NCBI GenBank assembly: GCA_023417315.1
Contig: JAEZFW010000072.1
Span: 62,001 to 126,000 of the forward strand
Reading direction: 5' to 3'
Source: Pseudomonadota bacterium
GTDB taxonomy: Bacteria > Pseudomonadota > Gammaproteobacteria > Steroidobacterales > Steroidobacteraceae
DNA length: 64,000 nucleotides
The notes under the pieces: generated by a model
What the model saw: only the letters and a program-made list of their open reading frames with translations
Database searches by the model: none
What the model was told of the DNA's origin: nothing
Position numbers and translations under genes: made by a program
Shown here: positions 8,030 through 17,925 of the stretch, piece by piece
Numbering within the stretch: position 1 is the first letter of the stretch
Layout: each line of letters begins with the position of its first letter

Positions 8030-9553
8030 ATGGTCGTGTGCATGGATCGTGACGCTCATGCGCGGAAGGCTGCGCGTGCAAAGTCAGCCGGCGAGCTATG
8101 CAACGATACACATTCGCATTTGAATCCGACGAAAGTTCTTGGTCGGCTCCGTCCAACCAACATAGAAGAAGTCGCCAGCGCAGTGCGCCGCATCCGGGAT
8201 CGCGGAGAGTGCATGAGCGTTGCAGGGTCGTGTCACGCGATGGGTGGACAGCAGTTTGCCGCAGGCGCTTGGCTGCTCGACATGCGCGCTATGAATAGCG
8301 TGCTCAACTTCGATCGCGAGCGTGGAATCATCCATGTGCAAGGAGGGATTGCGTGGCCCGACTTGATGCGTCATTACATCGTTGAGCAGCGTGGCGAGGC
8401 GGGATGGGGCTTGCGGCAGAAACAAACTGGCGCCGACCGATTGACCGTCGGAGGTGCAGTCAGCGCCAACATTCACGGGCGTGGCTTGAGCTTCGCTCCA
8501 TTCGTAGAAGATATCGAGGCGCTCGAGGTCGTGCTTGCCGATGGACGCGTGGTCGTATGCGATCGGACGTCGAACGCAGACTTGTTTCGATTGATCGTGG
8601 GAGGCTATGGGCTGTTCGGTGTCGTTGTATCAGTCAGGCTCCGACTCGCACCTCGCCAGAAGGTGCAGCGCGTCGTTCAGATGGCGTCGATCGACGATAT
8701 CGTCGAGCGCTTCGAAGCGAGGATCCGCGATGGGTACCTGTATGGCGACTTTCAGTTCGCGACCGCTTCCGAAGATGACGGCTTCCTATCGCGCGGCGTG
8801 TTCTCCTGCTATCGACCTGTCGAATCGACAACTCAGATTCCATCGAGCCAGATTCGCCTGTCGCCTGCAGACTGGAAGCGGCTTCTTTATCTCGCTCATT
8901 GCAACAAGCGGCAGGCCTTCGATGAGTTCGCGGACTTCTATCTGCGATCGTCCGGCCAGATCTATTGGAGCGACACGCATCAGTTGAGCGTCTATCTAGA
9001 CGACTACCATGCGGCGCTCGACCAATCATTGCATCCAGAGGTGCCAGGCTCGGAGATGATCACTGAGCTGTACGTGCCGCGCGAGCGCTTGTCCGCGTTC
9101 ATGGAAGATGTGCGCCGCGATTTCCTGCAGCATCAGGTGGATTTCATCTACGGCACCGTACGGCTCATCGAGCCGGACAAGGAGACGTTCTTACCGTGGG
9201 CGAAAGAGAGGTATGCCTGCGTGATCTTCAATCTGCACGTCGATCATGATGATCGCGGCATTGCGCAGTCCGCGGTGGCATTCAGGCGCCTCATCGATAT
9301 CGCCATCCACCACTGTGGCAGCTACTTCCTCACCTATCATCGCTTCGCGTCGCGCGAGCAGGTGAACGCCTGCTATCCCATGTTCGGCGAGTTCCTGCGG
9401 GCGAAACGACATTTCGATCCGCAAGAAATCTTTCAAAGCGATTGGTATCGTCACTATCGCGCGGAGTTCGCGGCAGAGGTCCAAGCGTCGGGCATGCAAA
9501 GCCACAAGAGTCTGACCGCTTGCTTCGCACGTATGGCTCCGAGCGGTTTTTGA
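8030..9553 (+). CDS. FAD-linked oxidoreductase (PCMH/D-arabinono-lactone oxidase-like)
   Basis: 507 residues. The N-terminal FAD-binding PCMH domain (about 35-210) shows RPTNIEEVASAVRRIRDRG, the flavin loop SVAGSCHAMGGQQ and TVGGAVSANIHGRG. The C-terminal half resembles the substrate cap of sugar-lactone or alditol oxidases and ends with HFDPQEIFQSDWYRHY. The likely reaction is oxidation of an alcohol or lactone with FAD; the substrate is unknown. There is no signal peptide. AGGTAGG precedes the ATG at 8030; an ATG at 8042 is an alternative. It is flanked by repeats and not in an obvious operon. Confidence 0.82.
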   Translation: MVVCMDRDAHARKAARAKSAGELCNDTHSHLNPTKVLGRLRPTNIEEVASAVRRIRDRGECMSVAGSCHAMGGQQFAAGAWLLDMRAMNSVLNFDRERGIIHVQGGIAWPDLMRHYIVEQRGEAGWGLRQKQTGADRLTVGGAVSANIHGRGLSFAPFVEDIEALEVVLADGRVVVCDRTSNADLFRLIVGGYGLFGVVVSVRLRLAPRQKVQRVVQMASIDDIVERFEARIRDGYLYGDFQFATASEDDGFLSRGVFSCYRPVESTTQIPSSQIRLSPADWKRLLYLAHCNKRQAFDEFADFYLRSSGQIYWSDTHQLSVYLDDYHAALDQSLHPEVPGSEMITELYVPRERLSAFMEDVRRDFLQHQVDFIYGTVRLIEPDKETFLPWAKERYACVIFNLHVDHDDRGIAQSAVAFRRLIDIAIHHCGSYFLTYHRFASREQVNACYPMFGEFLRAKRHFDPQEIFQSDWYRHYRAEFAAEVQASGMQSHKSLTACFARMAPSGF

Positions 9554-9570
9554 GCGTATCGCGTCGGAGA

Positions 9571-9671
9571 TCAGGATGGGCCCTCGCCTTCGCGAGGGTG
9601 ACGAACAAAGACAAGAGTTTTCGAGCGTCCTAGCGGTGCGTCGTCCTCGCGAAGGCGAGGATCCATCCTAG
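9571..9671. repeat. REP-like palindromic pair (GAGGATCCATC family)
   Basis: Two hairpin units in opposite orientation: GGCCCTCGCCTTCGCGAGGG (from 9579) and CCTCGCGAAGGCGAGG (9645-9660) followed by ATCCATCC. Translated on the minus strand, such units give the spurious peptide MDPRLREDD. This is the family that is tandemly amplified at 30931 and 55767. Confidence 0.8.
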
Positions 9672-9704
9672 TCTTGGCCGACGATCTAGAATAAGTGGCT
9701 GCAC

Positions 9705-10079
9705 TCACACGACCGGACGCAATTGCTCTTCGATCGTGCGCGTCTTCTCCGTCACTTCGTTTCCCGTGTGCATCGTCGTCTTCCGCTCGATGAGCATCAC
9801 GTGGCATTCCTCGTCGGCGATGGGGTTGTGACGCACGCCCTTCGGTACGACGTAGATATCGCCAGCATGCAGCTCGACGGTTTCGGATTCCATCTCGATC
9901 CGCAGCGTTCCTTGCAGAACATAGAACAGCTCGTCTTCTTTTTCGTGGGAATGCCACGCGAGCGTGCCTTTGACCTTTGCCACCTTGATGTACACGTCAT
10001 CGACTTCCGCAATGACGCGCGGGGACCAGAGCTCATTCAGCGAGCTCGCAATGCGGCGAGGGGCCACTACGGCGTTCAT
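9705..10079 (-). CDS. Cupin-domain protein
   Basis: A 124-residue single cupin. Motif 1 is W-H43-S-H45 with E50 and G57; motif 2 is PKGVRHNP around residue 80, so the metal ligand set is complete. GAGGAG lies just upstream of the ATG at 10079. Family members include mannose-6-phosphate-isomerase-like and quercetinase-like proteins; no substrate can be assigned. It appears monocistronic. Confidence 0.82.
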   Translation of the reverse strand: MNAVVAPRRIASSLNELWSPRVIAEVDDVYIKVAKVKGTLAWHSHEKEDELFYVLQGTLRIEMESETVELHAGDIYVVPKGVRHNPIADEECHVMLIERKTTMHTGNEVTEKTRTIEEQLRPVV

Positions 10080-10195
10080 CTGCTACTCCTCTCAACCAGT
10101 ACTAAGCTTCCAAGAGCGATGACCGGTTCGTAGGGTAGCAGCGGCCAGAACTGGTGTGCATGCACAGTTCGGCGCAAGAGCAGATGGGCAGTGGC

Positions 10196-10228
10196 AATGA
10201 AAAGAGCCCAGTCGTTTGACCGGGCTCT
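10196..10228 (-). terminator. Intrinsic terminator of the LPxTA-anchored protein gene
   Basis: On the minus strand, AGAGCCC and GGGCTCT arms (10222-10228 and 10203-10209), extended by GTC/GAC, form a hairpin followed by a short T-run at 10200-10203. It lies 52 bp beyond the stop of the gene at 10280. Confidence 0.75.
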
Positions 10229-10279
10229 CATTGCTCCGCGGTACCTCAGGCGCGCGCCCGCGCCTTCTCCTTCCTATGT

Positions 10280-10915
10280 CTAGTGCTTCAATCGCAACTG
10301 CGTCTTGCGAGACTGGCGCCGGTGGGCCGTCATGCCTGCGCCGATCAGCGTCAGGAAGAGGCCCGCGATTCCGAAAATCGGCAGGATGCTTGCGGTACTT
10401 GGCAACGTGTCCTGCTGAGATTCCGGCGGCGCAGCGGCGAGTCTCACTGTCGTGACTCGGATCGGTACCACTTGCGCCTGGGCAGTAGGGGCTTCGGACT
10501 CGTAGAAGTGAGCTGCGAGTCGATTCTCCGGAACGAAGAAGTTGAGCTGATCTCCTCGGCGAAGTGAGGCAACCGAGGACCGTCTGCCATTCATGTAGAG
10601 ACTCAGGTTCTCAGGAGGCGTGAGGGTCATTTGATTCCCGCCTGCGAAGTCGACCGTCACTTCCTGCCCACGATTGGCAGTACGCTGCACGGTGCCCTCG
10701 AAGCGCACGAAGGTTCTGCCATCGCGTTCCACGACTTCCTTACAGGCTTCGGCGATGTTCGGATACGCAGCGAGCGCTTCTTTGGACCATGTAATCTGAT
10801 CACAAGATTGGCCGGTGGCCGTGAACGTGCGATCGATTCGGCTTTGCGCAGAGACGATCGCACTCGTTCCCAGAGCAACTGCCGCACTCATGAGTATTGC
10901 TGTGCGCATGTGCAT
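10280..10915 (-). CDS. Secreted protein with C-terminal LPSTA anchor-like signal
   Basis: 211 residues. There is an N-terminal signal peptide (cleavage near SAQ) and a middle domain of unknown function with a short beta-rich stretch (GQEVTVDFAGGNQMTLTPPENLSLYMNG). The C-terminus is tripartite: LPSTAS at 171-176, a hydrophobic stretch of about 20 residues, then RRQSRK. This mimics a sortase-type sorting signal, unusual in a Gram-negative; no sortase gene is in the window. The ATG at 10915 was chosen for AAGGAG six bases upstream. An intrinsic terminator follows the gene. Confidence 0.75.
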   Translation of the reverse strand: MHMRTAILMSAAVALGTSAIVSAQSRIDRTFTATGQSCDQITWSKEALAAYPNIAEACKEVVERDGRTFVRFEGTVQRTANRGQEVTVDFAGGNQMTLTPPENLSLYMNGRRSSVASLRRGDQLNFFVPENRLAAHFYESEAPTAQAQVVPIRVTTVRLAAAPPESQQDTLPSTASILPIFGIAGLFLTLIGAGMTAHRRQSRKTQLRLKH

Positions 10916-11080
10916 GACACACTCCTTGGACAAAGACTGACGAGCACGGATTCTTTGGACAGCTCGCGCCTTGCAGCAATTGGACCTTGAGCCAACGAGC
11001 GATCGTGTTGCAGCACTGCGCTGAGTAAGAAAGGCATGCTCGGAAACAGTAGCGGCCCAATGCGAGTGTCGCGGCTACGC

Positions 11081-12079
11081 TCACGCATCCTTGCTCCAGA
11101 GCCGCAACGCTTCTTCGATCACGATCTCAGGATGCTCCTCGGGCCAGAATAGCTTGCGTCCCTCGAGCCGGCGAATGCCGCGCGATGCACCGAACGTACG
11201 ATCCAGATAGGCGGGACTTTCGGTGGAGAAGATGTCGTCGGCCGTTCCCCAGACGATGCGCGTCGGTACTTTGCATCTTCGAAGAACCGGTTCGACGCCG
11301 ATCAGCGGATTGTGCTCGAGCGCGATCGCGTAAGCATGGACGAGTGCCTTGCGACGCGGCGAGCTCACCAGCGGCTCGAAGTAATAGTCGATTGCTTCGT
11401 CCGTCGGGTGCGCTGGATTCGAGTAGCACAGTGCGCCGATTCCCTCGGAAGAGCGGGCGAGTGTGTGATCTTCGCGCCAGCGCCGCAGCCACTCATCGAC
11501 GAACCTTCCTTCTTTCGACAGAGCGATCACCGGCAACAAGGCTGCGGGCGGACTGTCCTTTTCCGTGTCGCAGTTCGTCAGGAGTAACGTGCGCACACGC
11601 GATGGATGCCAAGCGACGAGCAACTGCGCAGCTTGTCCGCCACTGTCATTCGCAATGACATCGACGCTCGAGATGGATAAGTGATCGAGCAGGGCGATGA
11701 GCATATCGACCTGGTGCTCGGGGGCGACGCCCTGATCGTCGGCCGGCTCGGAGTGACCGAGCGCCATGAAGTCAGGTGCGATACATCGACGGTACCGGGA
11801 CAGTGTTGGGATGGCGCCGCGCCATTGGAAACCGTTGAGCGGGAATCCGTGCAGAAACAGCGCAGCATCGCCTGCGCCTCGGTCGATATATGCAATGTTG
11901 CCGAAGCGAGTCTCGACGACGCGCCGTGCCGCGCGGAACTCCGCCGCACTCATCTGCGGCACAGTTGTTAGTGAGCTCGAGAAGCTTTGCGCAGTGGTGC
12001 GTGCGTGGGAGGCGCACCCGATGAGTCCACCAGTAGCGGCTGAGGCAGCGACCCATTGAACGAATTGTCGACGATGCAT
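11081..12079 (-). CDS. Tat-exported alpha/beta hydrolase (haloalkane dehalogenase/epoxide hydrolase-like)
   Basis: 332 residues. The N-terminus has a twin-arginine motif (MHRRQFVQW), a hydrophobic stretch and LIGC, which would be a Tat lipoprotein signal. The catalytic domain has the oxyanion segment HGFPLNGFQW and an Asp in the nucleophile elbow (NDSGGQ), as in haloalkane dehalogenases and epoxide hydrolases rather than Ser esterases. The base is probably the His in WPEEHPE. It is divergent from an XRE regulator 119 bp away, its probable regulator. The ATG at 12079 gives the intact Tat signal. Confidence 0.85.
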   Translation of the reverse strand: MHRRQFVQWVAASAATGGLIGCASHARTTAQSFSSSLTTVPQMSAAEFRAARRVVETRFGNIAYIDRGAGDAALFLHGFPLNGFQWRGAIPTLSRYRRCIAPDFMALGHSEPADDQGVAPEHQVDMLIALLDHLSISSVDVIANDSGGQAAQLLVAWHPSRVRTLLLTNCDTEKDSPPAALLPVIALSKEGRFVDEWLRRWREDHTLARSSEGIGALCYSNPAHPTDEAIDYYFEPLVSSPRRKALVHAYAIALEHNPLIGVEPVLRRCKVPTRIVWGTADDIFSTESPAYLDRTFGASRGIRRLEGRKLFWPEEHPEIVIEEALRLWSKDA

Positions 12080-12198
12080 GATGTGAGGCTCTCCGAGCAA
12101 GAATGGATGCGGCGGAAAGACTCCTCTGTCGCGCGACGCTCAGCAATAACCTCCGAGGTCATGGCTTTCGTGCACTCGCCCCTATATGGTTCGACTCC

Positions 12199-13014
12199 AT
12201 GAGCCAGGCAGTCTCAGCAGAGCTTTCTTCACCTGCGGTCGGCGCGCTGCTGCGGCAGTGGCGTTCAACGCGAGGTCTGAGCCAACTCGAGCTATCACTG
12301 CATGCCGGCGTATCTGCGCGGCATTTGAGCTATGTCGAAACAGGCAAAGCCCAGGCGAGCCGCGAGATGGTGCTGCGCCTTGCGGACGCACTCGAGATGC
12401 CATTGCGCGAGCGCAATGCGCTCTTACTTGCAGCCGGATACGCGCCTGCGTATCCCGAGCGCGCGCTCGCGGCCGCGGAGCTCGCGCAGGTGCGCCGTGC
12501 GATCGAGTTGATCGTGAGCCACCATGAGCCGTATCCCGCATTCGTTCTCGATAGGCGTTGGGACATCGTGCAAGGCAGTCGAGGCGCCGAACGTATCGCG
12601 AAGTTTCTGTGCGGCGGCAGCGCGCACTCGAACATACTCAGGCAATTCTTCGATCCGAACGATTTGCGCGCGTATGTCTTGAATTGGGAAGAAGTCGCGC
12701 GTGAGCTCCTTCGGCATCTGCAGGATGCCGTGGCCGCCGCACCGTCCGACGATCGGACGAGGCAACTACTTGAAGAGATCCTGCGCTACCCGGGCGTCCC
12801 CGCGCATTGGCACTCGCGCGAGGTCGGTGCGGCGCCCACCCCGCTCCTCACGGTGGTGTTTCGCAAAGACGAGCGCGAGCTGCGTTTCTTTTCCACGATC
12901 GCAACTTTCGGCACGCCGCGAGATGTCACGCTCGATGAACTGCGCATTGAGTGCGCGTTTCCTGCGGATGACGCCACCGCTGAGTTTTGTCAGGAGCTTG
13001 CGCGAGGGGAGTGA
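12199..13014 (+). CDS. XRE-family transcriptional regulator with MmyB-like domain
   Basis: 271 residues. An N-terminal helix-turn-helix (about 13-70: LRQWRSTRGLSQLELSLHAG, then RHLSYVETGK) is followed by a C-terminal MmyB-like ligand-binding domain (about 105-265; AFVLDRRWDIV is typical). Such regulators often control an adjacent divergent oxidoreductase or hydrolase, here the Tat hydrolase. The ATG at 12199 places the HTH near the N-terminus; an upstream extension to 12103 overlaps the shared promoter region and is unlikely. Confidence 0.9.
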   Translation: MSQAVSAELSSPAVGALLRQWRSTRGLSQLELSLHAGVSARHLSYVETGKAQASREMVLRLADALEMPLRERNALLLAAGYAPAYPERALAAAELAQVRRAIELIVSHHEPYPAFVLDRRWDIVQGSRGAERIAKFLCGGSAHSNILRQFFDPNDLRAYVLNWEEVARELLRHLQDAVAAAPSDDRTRQLLEEILRYPGVPAHWHSREVGAAPTPLLTVVFRKDERELRFFSTIATFGTPRDVTLDELRIECAFPADDATAEFCQELARGE

Positions 13015-13023
13015 CTCGATAAC

Positions 13024-13107
13024 CGTCGTCCTCGCGGAGGCGAGGATCCATCTTGGTCTTCTCTTCGCTCGTTTCGATAGGCCCGCGCCTCCGCGAGGGT
13101 AACGACA
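13024..13107. repeat. REP-like palindromic pair
   Basis: One CCTCGCGGAGGCGAGGATCC unit and one inverted CGCCTCCGCGAGGGTAACGA unit in the gap between the XRE gene and the exporter operon. Same family as 9571-9671. Confidence 0.8.
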
Positions 13108-13148
13108 ATCAGTAAGCTGAGCGCAGGCGCGCCCTGTAGCTCGTGTGG

Positions 13149-14225
13149 CTACGTGCGCCGCTTGATCTTCTCTCCTTCGCTCAAGCCTGAGACGACTTCG
13201 ATATTGATGCCGTCCGACAATCCGGTCTTGATTTCGCGTCTCTCGAACTTCTGCGGTGCCGTCTCGACTTCGACAAACGTGCCGCCGTTCTCGATGATCA
13301 AGTTGCCTTCATTGATCGCGAGGACGTTCTCTCGCTTGTCGAGCACGATGTCTGCGTTCGCGCTGTAGTTCGAACGCAAGAATAACTCGTTCTGCAACTG
13401 CACGGCCGCGCGGATCGTGAACTTGATCGCACCTTGATCGGTGACGCCCTTCGGCGCGATGTATTCGAGCGTCGCCGTAAACGGTTTACCCTCGAGCGCG
13501 CCGACATTGAGGACGAGCTCCATGCCTTCCTTCAGCTTGCCGACTTCCGATTCATCGACGAGGCCTTCGAAGATCATGTCGTTCATGTCGGCCATCGTCG
13601 CCACCGTCGTGCCCGATTGAAACGTACTGGTCTCGACGATGAACGCGCCTTCCTTGTTCGGTAAGTCGAGGATCATGCCGTTGATGGTGGCAGGAATCAT
13701 GTTCGAGACTTTGTCAGAGTCCTTAGTCGCGCCTGTCTTCAATAACAGCAACGCATTCTCGGCGGAGGTGACCGCTTCTTTCTGCAAGTCATAGTTCATG
13801 GCGAATTGATTGAACTCGGACTCCGAGATCAGGTTTTGGCTGCGCAGCTTCTTGTAGCGCTCGAGCTCGGTCGTCTGATTCTGCAGATTGATCTTCGCGG
13901 ACAAGAGGTTGGCCTCCGCCGTGTTGACGTTGAGCATGTTAGGACGCAAGGCGATGCGCGCAATGATGTCGCCTTGCTTCACCGTTTGACCTGGCTCCAC
14001 ATAGAGCTTGTCGACGACGCCTGAGACTTGCGCTTTCACTTCGATCTCGCGGCGCGGAATGACTTTGCCGATGGCGACCGTCTTCTTGATGATCGTCGTC
14101 CGCGCAGGACTGTCGGTCTCGAACACGACCGGGGCCTGGTTCGACTTCGCATAAAGGAAGCCCAACGTGCCGATGAACACGACGGCGACCGCTGCCAGGA
14201 GGATCCATCTGATGATTCGTTTCAT
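13149..14225 (-). CDS. Periplasmic adaptor (HlyD/MacA-like membrane fusion protein)
   Basis: 358 residues. One N-terminal TM anchor (about 5-27), a lipoyl/barrel-sandwich half (VKAQVSGVVDKLYVEPGQTVKQGDIIARI), a coiled-coil hairpin (about 100-160, LLSAKINLQNQTTELERYKKL) and a beta-barrel domain follow the MacA/RND adaptor order. It would bridge the inner-membrane permeases to an outer-membrane channel; no TolC-like gene is in the window. It is the last gene of the minus-strand operon after the ATPase and two permeases, 47 bp from the previous gene. Confidence 0.9.
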   Translation of the reverse strand: MKRIIRWILLAAVAVVFIGTLGFLYAKSNQAPVVFETDSPARTTIIKKTVAIGKVIPRREIEVKAQVSGVVDKLYVEPGQTVKQGDIIARIALRPNMLNVNTAEANLLSAKINLQNQTTELERYKKLRSQNLISESEFNQFAMNYDLQKEAVTSAENALLLLKTGATKDSDKVSNMIPATINGMILDLPNKEGAFIVETSTFQSGTTVATMADMNDMIFEGLVDESEVGKLKEGMELVLNVGALEGKPFTATLEYIAPKGVTDQGAIKFTIRAAVQLQNELFLRSNYSANADIVLDKRENVLAINEGNLIIENGGTFVEVETAPQKFERREIKTGLSDGINIEVVSGLSEGEKIKRRT

Positions 14226-14272
14226 TTCGTTCTTCTTGAATGAGCCAAACGTAATTCGTAATCCATGAGCGC

Positions 14273-15538
14273 TTACTCGTCCTGCAGCGCGACGATCGGA
14301 TTGACCGCGGCTGCCTTCGCAGCGGGCAGCAACGAGGCAAGGACCCCGGCAGTGACGAGGACCACGAGCGCGAGAATGGCGGTCTGGAACTCCACTTCAG
14401 GCGCCCCGAAGAATCCGGCGTTGCCGCCAGCCGCATTGAGCATCTTCGCGATGCCTTCGATCAACAGCGCACCGATGACGAGGCCGCTATAGCCCGCGAC
14501 AGCGGTGATGAAAAGCGATTCCTGCATGATCATGCCGACGATCGATGCAGGTGTCGCGCCCAACGCTTTGCGCAACCCGATCTCGCGCGTTCGTTCTTTG
14601 ACGACGATCAGCATGATGTTGCCGACGCCCACCGCGCCCGCAAAGATCGTCCCGATGGCAACGACCCAACTGAAGATGTTGATGCCGACGAACAAACCTT
14701 GCACCTTGTCGAACTCGTTCTGCATGTTGAAGCTGCCGAAGACGCCGCGGTCGTCGGGGTGCACCTTCTTGCGCTGAGCGAGAAATCGCTTCACATCTTC
14801 TTCCGCGACGCGCGCGTGCAGCCCAGGCTTCGGCAGCACGACGAAGCTTCCCACCCACCCGACCTGGTTGAATGAATAGCGAAGCGTGTCGTTGGGCAGA
14901 TAGATGCGCTCCTCATCCTGCTGCTCGTTGCCTTCCTGCAAGGACGCGAAGACGCCCACGACGCTGAAGCTGATGCCGTTGATCGTGATGTCGCGCCCGA
15001 GCGCACTTTCACCGTCGGTAAACAATTGATCCCTGACACGTCGCCCGATCAATGCGACTTTGCGGCGCTGCTCTTCGTCGAACGCATTGATGCCGCGACC
15101 TTCGATGACGCGCAGGGCTTGAACGTGCTCGGTACCTGGGAATGCGCCTTGGACGCTGAACGCGCCATTCTTGGACTTGTAAACGGTATAAGGCGGGCTG
15201 CCGCTCCAGATGCCCACTGAGTTTTGACCTTTCACCTGGGCGACGCTGTCCACGTTCTTCGCGATGGCATCGATATCTTCCGCTTGGAAGGTGATGCGCC
15301 GCCCCACCGGCATCCCTTCATAAGGCAGCTGCGTCGGACCCTGCGGCCAGATGAAGATGGCATTCTGAATGCGCGGGAAACCGTCCTCCACGCCGTTCTC
15401 GAGGCCCTTCCCGGCGCCGAGCAGCACCGTCAGCATGAAGATGCCCCAGAAGACACCGAAGGCTGTCAACGCCGTGCGCAGCTTGTGCTGACTCAGCGTC
15501 TTGAAGATTTCCTGCCACTTTTCGATGTCGAGAAGCAT
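14273..15538 (-). CDS. MacB-like ABC permease, second copy
   Basis: 421 residues with FtsX/MacB topology: one N-terminal TM (LRTALTAFGVFWGIFML), a large periplasmic MacB core domain (about 45-280), and three C-terminal TMs with the coupling segment VVKERTREIGLRKALGATP. It lacks an ATPase domain, which is encoded separately at 17016. It is clearly related to the permease just upstream (8-bp gap), so the two arose by tandem duplication and may form a heterodimer. It probably exports a small molecule or peptide, or acts in envelope maintenance. Confidence 0.9.
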   Translation of the reverse strand: MLLDIEKWQEIFKTLSQHKLRTALTAFGVFWGIFMLTVLLGAGKGLENGVEDGFPRIQNAIFIWPQGPTQLPYEGMPVGRRITFQAEDIDAIAKNVDSVAQVKGQNSVGIWSGSPPYTVYKSKNGAFSVQGAFPGTEHVQALRVIEGRGINAFDEEQRRKVALIGRRVRDQLFTDGESALGRDITINGISFSVVGVFASLQEGNEQQDEERIYLPNDTLRYSFNQVGWVGSFVVLPKPGLHARVAEEDVKRFLAQRKKVHPDDRGVFGSFNMQNEFDKVQGLFVGINIFSWVVAIGTIFAGAVGVGNIMLIVVKERTREIGLRKALGATPASIVGMIMQESLFITAVAGYSGLVIGALLIEGIAKMLNAAGGNAGFFGAPEVEFQTAILALVVLVTAGVLASLLPAAKAAAVNPIVALQDE

Positions 15539-15546
15539 CCGCTTCG

Positions 15547-16785
15547 TTACTCCGCTCGCATGGCTTCGATTGGAGTGATCTTCGCCGCGCGCACTGCTGG
15601 CGCGAGCCCAGCGAGGATGCCGACGCCGATCAACAGCAGGATCGCGGTGATCGCAACCTGAAAGTCCACTTCGGGATTCATGAAGTAGGGCATCTGCGCG
15701 CCGGCGCTGCGAAGACCGAACGCAATCAGCTCGAGCAATCCGACTCCGAGCACCAGACCGAAGTATCCAGCGACACTCGTGACCAGTGCGGATTCCAGCA
15801 GCAACGTGCTCACGATCGAGAACGGCGTTGCACCGAGCGCCTTACGGATGCCGATCTCGCGAGTGCGCTCCTTGACCGTGATGATCATGATGTTGCTGAT
15901 GCCGACGATGCCGGCCGTCAGCGTGCCCAGCCCCACGAACCAGATGAAGACCGTGATGCCCGTGAAGAGGCCATTCACTCTCTTGGCTGGTTCCGCCATG
16001 TTGAACGAGCGAATGCCGCGATTATCTTCCGGTGCGACATCGTGGCGGCGCTTCAGCAACTCGACCACTTTCTTCTCGAGCTCGAAACCATCGACCCCCT
16101 GAGCTGGCCGTAGCCAGATCATGTCGATGTTCTGGCCGCTGCCATAGAGCTTGCGGTACGTGCTCAAGGGGATGTACACCCGTTCCGACGCACGCCCACG
16201 TTGACCCTTGTCGTAGAAGATGCCAGTGACCTTCATCACGACATCGCCGATGCGAATTTCCTTACCGACCGGCTCCACGCCTGGCGCAAACAGCCGCTCT
16301 GCAACCGCGGTGCCGACGACGACGACCTTGCGAATCTCATCGACGTCCAATTGGTTCGGCTTGCGTCCGAAATTGAAAGGAACGTCTTCTTTGATCCTGA
16401 AGTACTCATCCGGAATGCCGTGAATGCCGGCATTGCTGTTCTTGCCTTCGAAGGTGACAGTGCCGTTCGAGGTGGAACGTTCGGCGGAAATCATGCGGAT
16501 TCCCGCGATTTGAGTCTTGATGGTCTCAACGTCGCTCTGCTCGAACTGGATCTTGCGCGCAAGCCCCCGCCCGCGGTACGCAACGCTCGTATCGCCAGAC
16601 CAAATCATGATGACGTCCAGCACGTCGGACCCGAAGTCGTTCAAGATCCCGTTCTGCATGCCGCGGCCGAACCCGAGCAGCAGGATGAGCATGAAGATGC
16701 CCCAGAACACGCCGAACGCCGTGAGCAGCGTGCGCAGCTTGTTCTGCCGCAGCGTGAAGAGGATTTCTTGAAGGCCGTCGAGCAT
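15547..16785 (-). CDS. MacB-like ABC permease, first copy
   Basis: 412 residues. The layout matches its downstream neighbour: N-terminal TM LRTLLTAFGVFWGIFML, periplasmic core (about 45-270), then three TMs with VKERTREIGIRKALGATPFSIV. The strictly conserved coupling region would contact the separately encoded ATPase. It is second in the operon; a 230-bp repeat-containing gap separates it from the ATPase gene, so a second promoter or processing site there is possible. Confidence 0.9.
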   Translation of the reverse strand: MLDGLQEILFTLRQNKLRTLLTAFGVFWGIFMLILLLGFGRGMQNGILNDFGSDVLDVIMIWSGDTSVAYRGRGLARKIQFEQSDVETIKTQIAGIRMISAERSTSNGTVTFEGKNSNAGIHGIPDEYFRIKEDVPFNFGRKPNQLDVDEIRKVVVVGTAVAERLFAPGVEPVGKEIRIGDVVMKVTGIFYDKGQRGRASERVYIPLSTYRKLYGSGQNIDMIWLRPAQGVDGFELEKKVVELLKRRHDVAPEDNRGIRSFNMAEPAKRVNGLFTGITVFIWFVGLGTLTAGIVGISNIMIITVKERTREIGIRKALGATPFSIVSTLLLESALVTSVAGYFGLVLGVGLLELIAFGLRSAGAQMPYFMNPEVDFQVAITAILLLIGVGILAGLAPAVRAAKITPIEAMRAE

Positions 16786-16834
16786 GTGTTAGTGATTCGT
16801 GATCGCTGTGGCTTCCGAGATCGTATCCGCCTTG

Positions 16835-16945
16835 CCTCCCATGCAAAGCGGGAGGGTTAGGGAGAGGGAAGAACGCAGGCAACTGCAGAGCGCGTGCCCC
16901 CATCCTGTCCTTCCCCTCGCTCTCGCAGGGGAAGGGACGCATAGT
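16835..16945. repeat. Palindromic repeats between ATPase and permease genes
   Basis: Two imperfect hairpins, CCTCCC...GGGAGG (about 16836-16857) and CCCCTCGCTCTCGCAGGGG (from 16914), lie in the 230-bp operon-internal gap. The first resembles the CCCTCTCCC...GGGAGAGGG family seen at 59632-59653. Confidence 0.55.
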
Positions 16946-17015
16946 CAACTCTCACCGCCATTCACCCGGGTAATGTCTTTCAGACGCCGATATGGTCTTT
17001 GTTGTTGCAAATCAT

Positions 17016-17714
<699 letters not shown>

Positions 17715-17925
17715 GAACGTGACTGTCTCATGACTCGCATGCCCTCGTCAGCACTAGAGCCGTCTCCACTCTGAGCAAAAAACTCGAGATCGGTTCAATT
17801 CATCGCACCCATCCCGCTCGAATGTCCGGATCGAGCGATCCACTGCGTTTTCTTCCCCGAGAAGCGTTGTCGCCGAGCCCGCCGCCCGCGCGCTTGGCGC
17901 CATCTGTCAAATGGGGAGTCAACCG

